Positions 7,241 to 14,654 of a stretch of DNA of 64,000 nt are shown piece after piece. The DNA is from Sphingobium aromaticiconvertens. Lineage in GTDB: Bacteria; Pseudomonadota; Alphaproteobacteria; Sphingomonadales; Sphingomonadaceae. The notes under the pieces were generated by a model. The model was not told the DNA's origin and ran no database searches. It worked only from the letters and a program-made list of their open reading frames with translations. Position 1 is the stretch's first letter; each line of letters opens with the position of its first letter. The stretch spans positions 4,831,501-4,895,500 of the forward strand of contig NZ_JBANRJ010000001.1 of assembly GCF_037154075.1 (NCBI RefSeq), written 5' to 3'. A program made the position numbers and the translations under genes.

Positions 7241-9378
7241 CATCGCCTCCTGTTCATCCAGCTTCCCGATCGCTTTGCGAACTTCGAGGGTTTGGCCTTG
7301 GCGGCGGTGACGGGCACCCCCTCTACGGCAGAAACGGTTTTTATCGTCGGCGCGGCCTCGATGATCGGCGCGGGCGATACCGCATCCACCACATTGTTGA
7401 GTTTCATGCCCAGCTGCAAAAGCCCCTGGAGCGCAGCGAAAGCATAGACACGGCAATCCAGCGCTTCGTTGGCTCGGCCCTTCGGCAGATCCCAAACGGT
7501 GAAGCGACGGCCAGACGCGACCTTGGTCAGCAACCGTTCGGCTGTCAGCTGGACGTACCAGCCCAAGTCGCGAACGGACGGAAAGTGCATATAGCCCGGT
7601 CCCGGCTCTTCTATCGCCAGGCGGTTGCGGATCGAGTCCTTCGCGGCGTTTGTGCCCAGAATGACCGGCTTGAACCGAGACCGGTTCTTGGCGCTGGGTC
7701 GGGAAGTCGGCCAAACCGGGGAGCGTTCGCCGTTTCTGGCGCTTTGCCCCTTGATCGCCCAGATTTTCCGCCCCAGCCGGGCTTTTGCGAACGAATAAAC
7801 ACGTTGCGTGTGATGGCCGCCCGAATCGACGCACGCCGCAGTAACGGTGAACTCGCGGCCATCGGAACGTGTGAACCGTCGGAGCAACTGAGCATCGACA
7901 CGTTTCCAGAAATCGTCGGTGGCCGGATCGCCTTCAACGATCTGATAATCGATCGACCAACTCTCTTCGCCGCGGCCCCACGCCACAAACTCGATTTCAG
8001 CGCGGTCGTCCTGAATGTCGATACCGGAGGTGACGACGCCAGCACCTTCCGGAACTTGGCCGGGCCACAATTCGGCCCGCTTCATAAGCGCTTCTGCCGG
8101 GACATCCTTGGCCGAATGACGGCGATGAGGTTTGCCCAGCTGGGTATTGTCGAACGTCACCCGCTTGTCGGGGTCATCCTTTGCCGCAAGCCACTTAGCT
8201 GCAATCTTGGGCGGCGCATCTTTCGGCCACGGGCTGAACAGCTTCGACGCCGTGAACGACGCATGTTCGTTATCGACCGGCCATCGCCCGCAATCAGAGC
8301 ATTTCGCCCGATATACGGCCCATCGGTCGGACTGCCACCAATCCCAGACGACATCGACCGGGCCGGGGGCGTTCGGGCTGGGGTCCGGTTCGGACCATGC
8401 CCGTTGATAGGCCTCCATCGGGTCCTGATGTTTGCCGCAGCATCGAAAAGGCCGTGTCTGATGCCACCGGGTGGTGCGAAGCGATATAAGCCGCTGGCCT
8501 TCGGACCATGCAACCCCGCATGCCTCGCAATGTATCTGCGCGGTCGACGGCTTATGGTCGCCGCTTTCCTCGTCCTGCACCCAATGGACGTGCTTAAAGA
8601 AATCCAGAAACTGGCGGTGGCCACAGTCGGGGCATTCGACCGACGCCTGCCGCTGATCTCCCTCCAGATAGCTGGATTCGATCAGGCTTTCGCCCTCGAT
8701 CGTCGGCGAACAGACCCGCAGCGACAGCCATGCGGCAAAAGTTGCCATGCGCTCGTCGCCAAGATCGAGCGGTGAACCTTCGCGCGTAATCGGGTACTTG
8801 TCGATTTCGTCGTACATGACGACGCGGACGGGGCGGCGCGCCAAGTTGTCTGGACTGCCGGCACCCGCCAGCGCGACGAAACCACCCGGAAATGCCTTAT
8901 AGAGCAGCGTTTCTTCTGCCGTTCTGGTCTTTCCTGACCCGATCAGCTTCCGAAGCACTGGCGTCGCGCGAATGAGCGGGGTGATCCGCTCTTTCGAGAA
9001 TTGCTCGGCCGCATCTTCCTTCGGCTGCACGATGAGTATCGGGCCGGGATCGAGGTGGGCGAAATAGCCGAGCGTGTTCTCGATCATGGCCGTCTTCATC
9101 AGCTGGGTGCAGACCATGCCGGTGATCTTGTGGACCCCCGGTTCAGTCACTGCCAGCATTGCGCCGCGGGCGACCTCAACGGTCGACGTGCGCCAGTTTC
9201 CGGACGTGCTGCCCGCCTCCTTTGCGAGCTTCCGGTAACGATCGGCCCAATCGGGAACGCTGATACGAGGTGGAGGCGTCCAGGCCCGCGCCATTTCGGC
9301 ACGAAGCAGGGCCGCCGTCAGATCAATCGTGGAAATCCGCTTCGGGTTCTCCGAGATCACTGAGCTGTTGGTGGACAT
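7240..9378 (-). CDS. phage terminase large subunit (GpA family)
   Basis: 712 residues, the full length for lambda GpA-type terminases that cut concatemers and power DNA packaging. Near residue 90 QLMKTAMIENTLGYF is the divergent Walker A lysine region. VVMYDEIDKYPITREG is Walker B. A zinc-ribbon-like pair CPDCGHRQF...CEACGVAWSEG follows. The nuclease part begins at GIDIQDDRAEIEFVAWGRGE and includes CVDSGGHHTQRVYSFAKARL. It overlaps the small subunit gene by 56 bases, implying translational coupling. Confidence 0.9.
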   Translation of the reverse strand: MSTNSSVISENPKRISTIDLTAALLRAEMARAWTPPPRISVPDWADRYRKLAKEAGSTSGNWRTSTVEVARGAMLAVTEPGVHKITGMVCTQLMKTAMIENTLGYFAHLDPGPILIVQPKEDAAEQFSKERITPLIRATPVLRKLIGSGKTRTAEETLLYKAFPGGFVALAGAGSPDNLARRPVRVVMYDEIDKYPITREGSPLDLGDERMATFAAWLSLRVCSPTIEGESLIESSYLEGDQRQASVECPDCGHRQFLDFFKHVHWVQDEESGDHKPSTAQIHCEACGVAWSEGQRLISLRTTRWHQTRPFRCCGKHQDPMEAYQRAWSEPDPSPNAPGPVDVVWDWWQSDRWAVYRAKCSDCGRWPVDNEHASFTASKLFSPWPKDAPPKIAAKWLAAKDDPDKRVTFDNTQLGKPHRRHSAKDVPAEALMKRAELWPGQVPEGAGVVTSGIDIQDDRAEIEFVAWGRGEESWSIDYQIVEGDPATDDFWKRVDAQLLRRFTRSDGREFTVTAACVDSGGHHTQRVYSFAKARLGRKIWAIKGQSARNGERSPVWPTSRPSAKNRSRFKPVILGTNAAKDSIRNRLAIEEPGPGYMHFPSVRDLGWYVQLTAERLLTKVASGRRFTVWDLPKGRANEALDCRVYAFAALQGLLQLGMKLNNVVDAVSPAPIIEAAPTIKTVSAVEGVPVTAAKAKPSKFAKRSGSWMNRRR

Positions 9379-9949
9379 GGACGGCTAACACCTCCACGAC
9401 CTTATCAGCGTCCACTCCCAACTCTGCCGCGAGCATCGGCCCGACCTTGGTCGGGAAGTTGATCCAGGCGTCCCGCTGGGCGCGCTGCCCTTCGAACAGG
9501 ACGGAACGAGCAAGGTCGATGTCTATCAGGCTGCCAGCGTCCTTTCGGGCAGCCAGCAGGTGTTTCGCGGCAAGGGCATTTTCCTTGATCCGCTCCGCCA
9601 TCACCGTGTCGGCATATGTGCCGTTCAGGACGTTGGTAAGAAAGTTCTCCGCATCCTCAGCGAACACCGCCTCGGCGGCCTCCGCCGCATCTTCCGGCGG
9701 CACTGCGGACACTTTGGGACTGCGGACACTGGTGCGGACATTTAGCGCGGTGTCCGCACCAGTGTCCGCAGTGTCCGCGCCCCGTCTATTTTGCTTGCGC
9801 CAGCCACTTTTCGCCAACGCAGGGTCCAGCTTGCCGCCCTCAAGAACCGGTAGTTTTCCGGACTTTATGGCCCGTCGCACCAGCTTGTCGTCGCAGCCGT
9901 CCAGCCGGGCGAACTCGCGGACAGAGACAGGTTCGACCGGTGCGGACAT
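9323..9949 (-). CDS. phage terminase small subunit-like protein (Nu1-type)
   Basis: 208 residues. The N-terminal winged-helix-like region SVREFARLDGCDDKLVRRAI (residues about 8-30) resembles the Nu1 DNA-binding domain that recognises the packaging site. The central part ADTADTGADTALNVRTSVRS is repetitive and is encoded by the inverted repeat at 9719-9772. The C-terminal helical part (LAAKHLLAARKDAGSLIDID) is a likely large-subunit contact. The large subunit gene overlaps its 3' end. The ATG at 9949 lies inside a TGCGGACAT copy of the repeated word, so initiation could be autoregulated (inference). Confidence 0.7.
   Translation of the reverse strand: MSAPVEPVSVREFARLDGCDDKLVRRAIKSGKLPVLEGGKLDPALAKSGWRKQNRRGADTADTGADTALNVRTSVRSPKVSAVPPEDAAEAAEAVFAEDAENFLTNVLNGTYADTVMAERIKENALAAKHLLAARKDAGSLIDIDLARSVLFEGQRAQRDAWINFPTKVGPMLAAELGVDADKVVEVLAVHVHQQLSDLGEPEADFHD
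9719..9772. repeat. perfect 22-bp inverted repeat inside the small terminase gene
   Basis: Arms 9719-9740 and 9751-9772 are exact reverse complements separated by a 10-base spacer (TTTAGCGCGG). Each arm holds two copies of the word TGCGGACA. A further copy lies at 9704-9711, and a half-repeat GTGTCCGCG follows the right arm. The location inside the gene for the DNA-recognition subunit recalls phages such as P22 and SPP1, where the packaging signal lies in or beside that gene. A packaging (pac/cos-type) or regulatory role is inference. Confidence 0.7.
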
Positions 9950-9964
9950 TTTAGTGCGGACACC
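9939..9964. promoter_or_regulatory. two direct TGCGGACA repeats over the small terminase start
   Basis: GGTGCGGACAT and AGTGCGGACACC occur 14 bases apart. The first contains the start codon of the small terminase gene (9947-9949). They match the word repeated in the inverted repeat 9719-9772. This could mark a binding site for the small subunit that both controls its own expression and takes part in packaging (inference). Confidence 0.4.
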
Positions 9965-10068
9965 TTTCAGAACTCATAGCTGCCCCTTTTCCACGCCTTT
10001 GCCCCCCGTATAGGGAGAAATGCCAGGAAGGACCCACGAACATTGCGCCGTCGCGCAACAATGTTACG

Positions 10069-10311
10069 TCACCGCTTGGGCGCGGCCCGATCGCAGCCCG
10101 GGGTCGGCCCGTTGTCCAGCACCACCGCCTCGTCTTCGGTCAGCGCCACACGCTGGACATCGAACCACTGGCTATCGACATATGCCCCGTCCTTTGCAGG
10201 CGGGGCCATCAGGACTTGCGAGCAGCCCGTGAGATAGTTGCAGTGCCCGGTGATCGTGCCCTCAAAGCCAGTGATGATGTCGCGGCCACGACGGCCAAGC
10301 AGATCGTTCAT
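10069..10311 (-). CDS. small conserved phage protein of unknown function
   Basis: 80 residues: MNDLLGRRGRDIITGFEGTI, then TGHCNYLTGCSQVLMAPPAK, then DGAYVDSQWFDVQRVAL. Small proteins of this pattern (gR..D.vTGFeG..tG.c.YltGc.Q.l..p, then SqWfD.qR) are common in prophages upstream of the terminase and look like small beta-barrels; no function is established. The ATG at 10311 follows GGAGG closely. The longer upstream frame lacks family-like sequence and is not preferred. Confidence 0.7.
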   Translation of the reverse strand: MNDLLGRRGRDIITGFEGTITGHCNYLTGCSQVLMAPPAKDGAYVDSQWFDVQRVALTEDEAVVLDNGPTPGCDRAAPKR

Positions 10312-10633
10312 AAATCCTCCGACGGATGACGAATGGTGAATAACGCGGACCGGGCTCGACACCGGCTCCCATCGCTTGCCGGTTGCACCCAGCCCATGGG
10401 CAGTAGCATCGACGGGTCCGCCGATTACCGTGCGTGTCCATCCACGCCGCCGCGTCACACAAGCCCGATGACTGGAACGGCGCATGCACCGGGAGAAACC
10501 AATCAGAGCGGGAACATGAATTTCAGATATGCAGTCGCACTTCGCGGGAAGCGCACTTCCCTGCGTTTGGTGGGAGGGCAGCCACATTACTGGCCCAAGC
10601 GCGCTCACCTTTGCTGCTCATGCAGCGGTGCCG
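10312..10633 (-). other. 322-base stretch without a confident gene
   Basis: Between the NusG-like gene and the small protein at 10311. On the minus strand there is a 32-codon frame from an ATG at 10622 ending near 10524. A second frame reads DWFLPVHAPFQSSGLCDAAA and on through CYCPWAGC; its only start is a GTG at 10489 and it overlaps the next gene to 10262. The second has a protein-like look with paired cysteines but no ribosome site. It may be a decayed or frameshifted small gene. Nothing else was recognised. Confidence 0.35.
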
Positions 10634-11191
10634 TTAAGGCTGCCCAGTTATTACCATGTCCGAAACCAATTGCAAGGCGTCGATCTCCCAGGTCATCAGC
10701 GAATCCGGGAAGGCGACGATGCATAGGCGCCCCTTCTGCTTCGTGACGACGCCGCGCATTCCGGAAAAGTTGCCATCATCCACCTTGACGGGTGTGCCCT
10801 GTTCGAAATGCGGGACCGGTTCGCCCTTGCGCCGCCGTCTGCGCGCCGCCTCCCGTTGCCGCTCCTCCGCTTCACGTAGCGGTTCGAGCGACCGGCCTGC
10901 GATCAGCGGGAAGCTGTTGGCATAGCGGAAGATCGAGAACGGCGGGTGCGGGCTGTTCGGCATCGCCGTGAAGGCATGCAAATCCCGGATATGATCAGCC
11001 GGCGCGAACACATAGGTCGGCATCACCGGCATTTCGCGTTCCGTCGTTTTCTTGCTGCGCGGGAGCCGACGCACCAGCGTCTCGACGGGCGTCCATGCAT
11101 CGAACCCGGCGTCGCGCAATGATGTCGCGACGCGCAATGTTCCCGGCCCGGACATCCGCAAGATGCACCACCGATCAGCTACCTCTATCAA
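10634..11191 (-). CDS. NusG/RfaH-like transcription elongation (antitermination) protein
   Basis: 185 residues. The N-terminus RWCILRMSGPGTLRVATSLR followed by GFDAWTPVETLVRRL matches the NusG NGN domain. A basic linker (residues about 105-125, REAARRRRRKGEP) follows. The C-terminus GTPVKVDDGNFSGMRGVVTK is a KOW motif. Phage or plasmid NusG paralogues usually promote read-through of late or accessory operons. The TTG start at 11191 overlaps the upstream stop (TTGA) and puts the Trp of the NGN domain at residue 8, as in NusG. It stands just before the packaging and structural genes, so late-operon antitermination is plausible (inference). Confidence 0.75.
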   Translation of the reverse strand: MIEVADRWCILRMSGPGTLRVATSLRDAGFDAWTPVETLVRRLPRSKKTTEREMPVMPTYVFAPADHIRDLHAFTAMPNSPHPPFSIFRYANSFPLIAGRSLEPLREAEERQREAARRRRRKGEPVPHFEQGTPVKVDDGNFSGMRGVVTKQKGRLCIVAFPDSLMTWEIDALQLVSDMVITGQP

Positions 11192-11358
11192 CGCTTCAAA
11201 CTCCCAAGGTCAGAAATTATGTCATCAATCCGCTCGCAGGCGTCTCGGCGCAGTTCGCCCTGCAACGTCGGCATGGCGTCCTTCATGCCCTGGACGAGCA
11301 GTTTCACCGCCAGCAGCGATGCGGCAATGTCGGAGGGCGTGGTGCGGCGGCTCCTCAT
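11188..11358 (-). CDS. small hypothetical phage protein
   Basis: 56 residues, MRSRRTTPSDIAASLLAVKL at the N-terminus, probably all helical, ending SDLGSLKR. Too short for standard gene lists. Support comes from the overlap of its TGA with the TTG start of the NusG-like gene, indicating coupling, and from the clean reading frame. No known family recognised. It is the first minus-strand gene after the toxin-antitoxin pair. Confidence 0.5.
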   Translation of the reverse strand: MRSRRTTPSDIAASLLAVKLLVQGMKDAMPTLQGELRRDACERIDDIISDLGSLKR

Positions 11359-11381
11359 GCCATCCGCTCCATCTGTGTATC

Positions 11382-11436
11382 GTCTACTTTAGTTGACGTT
11401 CCGCTTGACTGGCCCCGTGAGTCCACTATGGTAGAC
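11382..11436 (+). promoter_or_regulatory. toxin-antitoxin promoter with two palindromic operators
   Basis: Two 16-base palindromes of the same design occur at 11382-11397 (GTCTACTTTAGTTGAC) and 11421-11436 (GTCCACTATGGTAGAC), consensus GTCYAC-N4-GTWGAC, centres 39 bases apart. A possible promoter has -35 TTGACT (11405-11410), a 16-base gap and -10 TATGGT (11427-11432). The second palindrome covers the -10, fitting autorepression by the antitoxin (inference). Confidence 0.55.
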
Positions 11437-11438
11437 AC

Positions 11439-11723
11439 ATGATCGAAGTCCGCCAGACCAGCCATTTCCGCACTTGGGTTCAAGACCTCGACGTTCAGGC
11501 ACGTGCCCGTGTTGAAGTTCGCATCCGTCGTGTGTCGTTGGGCAACTTCGGAGACGCCAAGTTCTTCGACGGCATAGGTGAACTGCGGATCGACTTCGGC
11601 CCCGGCTACCGGGTCTATTTCGTCCGCAAGGGCAATGCGCTGGTGATCCTGCTGGCGGGCGGGGACAAGAAATCGCAGCGTCGGGATATCCGTGACGCAA
11701 TTGCAATGTCGAAGGAGGTTTGA
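11439..11723 (+). CDS. RelE/HigB-type addiction module toxin
   Basis: 94 residues: FRTWVQDLDVQARARVEVRI, then GELRIDFGPGYRVYFVRKGN and LVILLAGGDKKSQRRDI. This is the pattern of the short addiction-module killer proteins of the RelE/ParE superfamily, including the ELRIdfGPGYRvYf and lLagGdKksQ..DI signatures. Such toxins usually cleave mRNA on the ribosome. The toxin gene comes first, as in higBA-like modules; the antitoxin starts 3 bases after its stop. It lies on the strand opposite to the surrounding phage genes, as a cargo (moron) unit. Confidence 0.88.
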   Translation: MIEVRQTSHFRTWVQDLDVQARARVEVRIRRVSLGNFGDAKFFDGIGELRIDFGPGYRVYFVRKGNALVILLAGGDKKSQRRDIRDAIAMSKEV

Positions 11724-11726
11724 GCC

Positions 11727-12005
11727 ATGGTTACAACCACTGCTTGGGACGTGACCGAGTTCCTGGAGAATGAGGAGGCGATTGCCGCCTATCTCGACGC
11801 GGCCTTTGAGGAAGGAGACCCTGCGCTGATCGTCGCGGCCATTGGCGACGTTGCCAAGGCGCGCGGCATGACAGAGGTCGCCGCGAAGGCGGGCATCTCC
11901 CGTGCCGGTCTTTACAAGGCGCTGGGCGAAGGCGGCAATCCGTCCCTTTCCGGCCTGCTGGGCATTCTGAAGGCGCTGGGTGTCCGCCTGACGGTGGCGG
12001 CATAG
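11727..12005 (+). CDS. addiction module antidote protein (HTH antitoxin)
   Basis: 92 residues. FLENEEAIAAYLDAAFEEGD leads into the HTH region IGDVAKARGMTEVAAKAGIS followed by RAGLYKALGEGGNPSL and a C-terminal FGxx-like helix (LLGILKALGVRLTV). This is the typical antidote partner of the toxin just upstream: it neutralises the toxin and binds operator DNA through its Cro/C1-type helix-turn-helix. The ATG at 11727 follows GGAGG. The two palindromes at 11382-11436 are the expected binding sites. Confidence 0.88.
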   Translation: MVTTTAWDVTEFLENEEAIAAYLDAAFEEGDPALIVAAIGDVAKARGMTEVAAKAGISRAGLYKALGEGGNPSLSGLLGILKALGVRLTVAA

Positions 12006-12053
12006 GCCAAGCGCGAATAGGGCGAGGGTCCAGCCGGTCATGGGGCGCTCCAA

Positions 12054-12260
12054 TCACTTCCAGTTGGGTGCAACGGATCGCTCCTTTTGATCGCTGCGAC
12101 GGGCAAACAGGATATCGCCCGAGTTCCCTTGGATGCTCCAGCGGTAGTGTCCCGCAAGGACGCCATGGACCTCCCAGCCGTTGCTAAGTCGAACGTCGAC
12201 CATGGCCGCTGGATCGCGCGGATGCGCAGACTTGCCAGTGTTGAGATGCCATTTAGCCAC
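12054..12260 (-). CDS. small conserved phage protein of unknown function
   Basis: 68 residues from a GTG at 12260 that follows GGGAGGG by 9 bases and lies 1 base past the primase stop. Sequence: VAKWHLNTGKSAHPRDPAAM, then VDVRLSNGWEVHGVLAGHYR, then WSIQGNSGDILFARRS. The pattern suggests a small SH3-like beta fold. No function recognised. It ends in the gap that separates it from the convergent toxin-antitoxin pair. Confidence 0.6.
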   Translation of the reverse strand: MAKWHLNTGKSAHPRDPAAMVDVRLSNGWEVHGVLAGHYRWSIQGNSGDILFARRSDQKERSVAPNWK

Positions 12261-12261
12261 G

Positions 12262-13185
12262 TCATGCGACCCTCCCGACATGCTCATCAAGCCAGTCATT
12301 TCCGGGCGTCGGCGGTATCTCCACGATGGCGCTGATGGGGTTGCGGGCGGCCGCCGCGCGGTGCGCCAGCTTCCACGAGGCGGCTTGACCGGCGAATTTC
12401 AGATCGTTGTCGCCATAGATCCGAAGCTCGGTGATATCGGGAGGCCAGATGAAATCAGCCAGCATGGTGGCGTTGATCAACGACCAGCACGGAACGCCAA
12501 ACCGATCCATGACTGCACAGGCCGTCTCGATCCCCTCCGCGACCCCCAGCACGCCACGGTGCGGGGCAAGTCGGATCGCTGCCCCCTTCGGCAACGTGCC
12601 GGGCATCAGGCGGCGCGGATCAGGCATGTTCGCCTTCGCTGCGCCTTCGAGATAGGTCCGGTGAATGGTGGCCGGGCTACCGTCGGGGGCGCGGACTAGC
12701 GCCAGCAACGCGGGCAGTCGGCCCTGCTTCGGATGATCGTTGACGGCCGCGCTCGCCGTGAACCGCAGATCGGGACAGCGGGGCACGGTGACGCCGCGCG
12801 CCGTGAGGTATCGAGACGCGATATCCCCGGCATCGAGCGCCTGACCTGATTCCCATAGCGACTTGAGCGACGCCGTGATGCTTGCGGGATCACGGACTTT
12901 TCCCGGCTTGGCGGCGGGCATCTCGCCGACGATCGGCCTGATGCGGTTTGCAGCCTCGGCAAAAGGCCACCCCTTGACGATCGACAGCAGCTTGAAGCCA
13001 TCGCCAGCACCGCAGGCATTGCAAATGAACGTGCCTTTCCCGCCCTTGTCATCGAACCGGAACCGGTCATTCCCGCCGCACGCAGGGCAAGGCCCATGCT
13101 TGCCAGACAGAAACTTGGCGTCGACGCCCAGCGCAGGCAGGATTGAACCCCACTTATTGCGGGCGAGATCGGCGATCTGGATCAT
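12262..13185 (-). CDS. phage primase-like protein with zinc-binding and Toprim domains
   Basis: 307 residues. N-terminal zinc ribbon: CPACGGNDRFRF...CNACGAGDGF (residues about 33-65), the P4/T7 primase-helicase zinc-binding pattern. The C-terminal half has a Toprim-like core with GVLGVAEGIETACAVMDRF (acidic Glu) and LRIYGDNDLKFAG (D-x-D). It should read template and make primers for phage replication. No helicase domain is fused; the separate helicase gene directly upstream probably supplies that activity. Its start overlaps the helicase stop by 4 bases. Confidence 0.85.
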   Translation of the reverse strand: MIQIADLARNKWGSILPALGVDAKFLSGKHGPCPACGGNDRFRFDDKGGKGTFICNACGAGDGFKLLSIVKGWPFAEAANRIRPIVGEMPAAKPGKVRDPASITASLKSLWESGQALDAGDIASRYLTARGVTVPRCPDLRFTASAAVNDHPKQGRLPALLALVRAPDGSPATIHRTYLEGAAKANMPDPRRLMPGTLPKGAAIRLAPHRGVLGVAEGIETACAVMDRFGVPCWSLINATMLADFIWPPDITELRIYGDNDLKFAGQAASWKLAHRAAAARNPISAIVEIPPTPGNDWLDEHVGRVA

Positions 13186-14654
13186 GCCGCCCTCCCCTTG
13201 CCCTTGGCGAAGCGGATGGCCTGCGACCGGACGTAGGACAGGACTTCGGGGCTGGGCTGCGAGAGCGCCGCGCGGTTAAGCTGGTTCGGCCAAACCCCGA
13301 ATTTATTATGATATTGCCGCTGCGGCCAGCCCGGCTTGTAGCCGCGTTCCTGTGCGATCCAGTTGAGTTCGGCCAGCCACTGCTGCTTGGTGTCCATGGT
13401 CGCCTTTTGCTTGGCGCCACGCTTCACCTCGACCAGTTCGCCATCTTCCTCCTCGATGTCGCTGCGCGCCTCGGGCGCGAAGCCGCAGGCTGGGCATTCG
13501 CGGGTTTTGGGGGGCTTGATGTAATTGCAATTCGGCGAGCTGCATTCCTTGGGCAGTGCCTCCTTTTTCTCGACCTTGGCGCGTTCGCCCTTGACCGCCG
13601 TACTCATCTCGGTGCGGTTCAGGTCGGTGACGAAGCCCATGCGCAGTGTGTTGTCGGCATGATCGAGGATGATGCAGTCAGGGATACCTTCGTTCACCCG
13701 CAGCCCGCGCCCGACCATCTGGACGTAGAGCATTTCGGATCGGGTCGGCCGCGCCAGGATCACGCAGCCGATAGCCCAGTCGACGCCCTTGGTCAGACAC
13801 CCGATGTTGCAAACGACCTTGATTTCGCCAGCGTCAAGCTGCCGGCGGATCGCCCGACGTTCGATGTCTGGGGTATCTTTGTCAATGTAGCCTGCCGGGA
13901 CGCCCGCGCTTTCGAACCGCATCTGGACCTGTTTGGCGTGGGCGCGATCGACGCAGAAGCACAGCGTAGGACGCCCTGCCCCTTTGCGCTTCCACGTGTC
14001 CACGATGTCAGCGACCAGCGCCCCGTCGTTCATCACTTCCGACAGTTGGCCTTTGGCATAGTCGCCATCGGCACCATTTTTCACGCTCGACAGATCGGGA
14101 TGCGCCGCCGCGAACACGCGGAATGGGCAGAGGAATCCCCCGTCCATCAGTCCTTGCATCGTGATCGGCTGGATCAGCTTTTTGTAGACGTTTCCCAAGC
14201 CCTTCGCCCAAGGCGTGGCGCTAAGGCCGATGAAGGGCGTGGACTCCCATGCTGGGTCCGCCATGACCTTGGTCATGTATTCATACTGGCAATGGGCCTC
14301 ATCGATGATGACGAGGTCCACATTGGGCATGCCCCGGTTCTGGAGCGTTTGCACTGATGCGACCTGCACGGGCCGCGACCAGTCCGTCATCGGGTGATCA
14401 GCCTGGATCACGCCAATCTCGGTGATGCCCTCCTCGTAGAAGGCTTCGACGGTCTGGTTGATCAGGGAGATCGCGTCGACCACGAACAGCACGCGGTTGC
14501 CCTTGGCGCGGGCCATGCGGATGATCATGGCGGCGATCACGGTCTTGCCTGCGCCAGTGCTCAACATGAGCATGATCCGTTTGATCTTTTCCCGCGCGAT
14601 CGTCTCCCTGATCATCTCGACCGATCGAATTTGATGGGGTCTTGGCTGCTTCAT
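13182..14654 (-). CDS. phage DEAD/DEAH-box superfamily 2 helicase
   Basis: 490 residues. Walker A STGAGKT (residue about 32) and DEAH box LVIIDEAHCQYEY are plain. Motif III-like FIGLSATPW and the C-terminal helicase motifs LCFCVDRAHAKQVQMRF and VQMVGRGLRVN are present. A four-cysteine finger CSSPNCNYIKPPKTRECPAC lies near residue 380. This is the type III Res-subunit-like helicase common next to phage primases. The ATG at 14654 overlaps the upstream HNH stop (ATGA). The first 8 residues MKQPRPHQ are repeated at the start of the upstream HNH gene. Confidence 0.88.
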   Translation of the reverse strand: MKQPRPHQIRSVEMIRETIAREKIKRIMLMLSTGAGKTVIAAMIIRMARAKGNRVLFVVDAISLINQTVEAFYEEGITEIGVIQADHPMTDWSRPVQVASVQTLQNRGMPNVDLVIIDEAHCQYEYMTKVMADPAWESTPFIGLSATPWAKGLGNVYKKLIQPITMQGLMDGGFLCPFRVFAAAHPDLSSVKNGADGDYAKGQLSEVMNDGALVADIVDTWKRKGAGRPTLCFCVDRAHAKQVQMRFESAGVPAGYIDKDTPDIERRAIRRQLDAGEIKVVCNIGCLTKGVDWAIGCVILARPTRSEMLYVQMVGRGLRVNEGIPDCIILDHADNTLRMGFVTDLNRTEMSTAVKGERAKVEKKEALPKECSSPNCNYIKPPKTRECPACGFAPEARSDIEEEDGELVEVKRGAKQKATMDTKQQWLAELNWIAQERGYKPGWPQRQYHNKFGVWPNQLNRAALSQPSPEVLSYVRSQAIRFAKGKGRAA

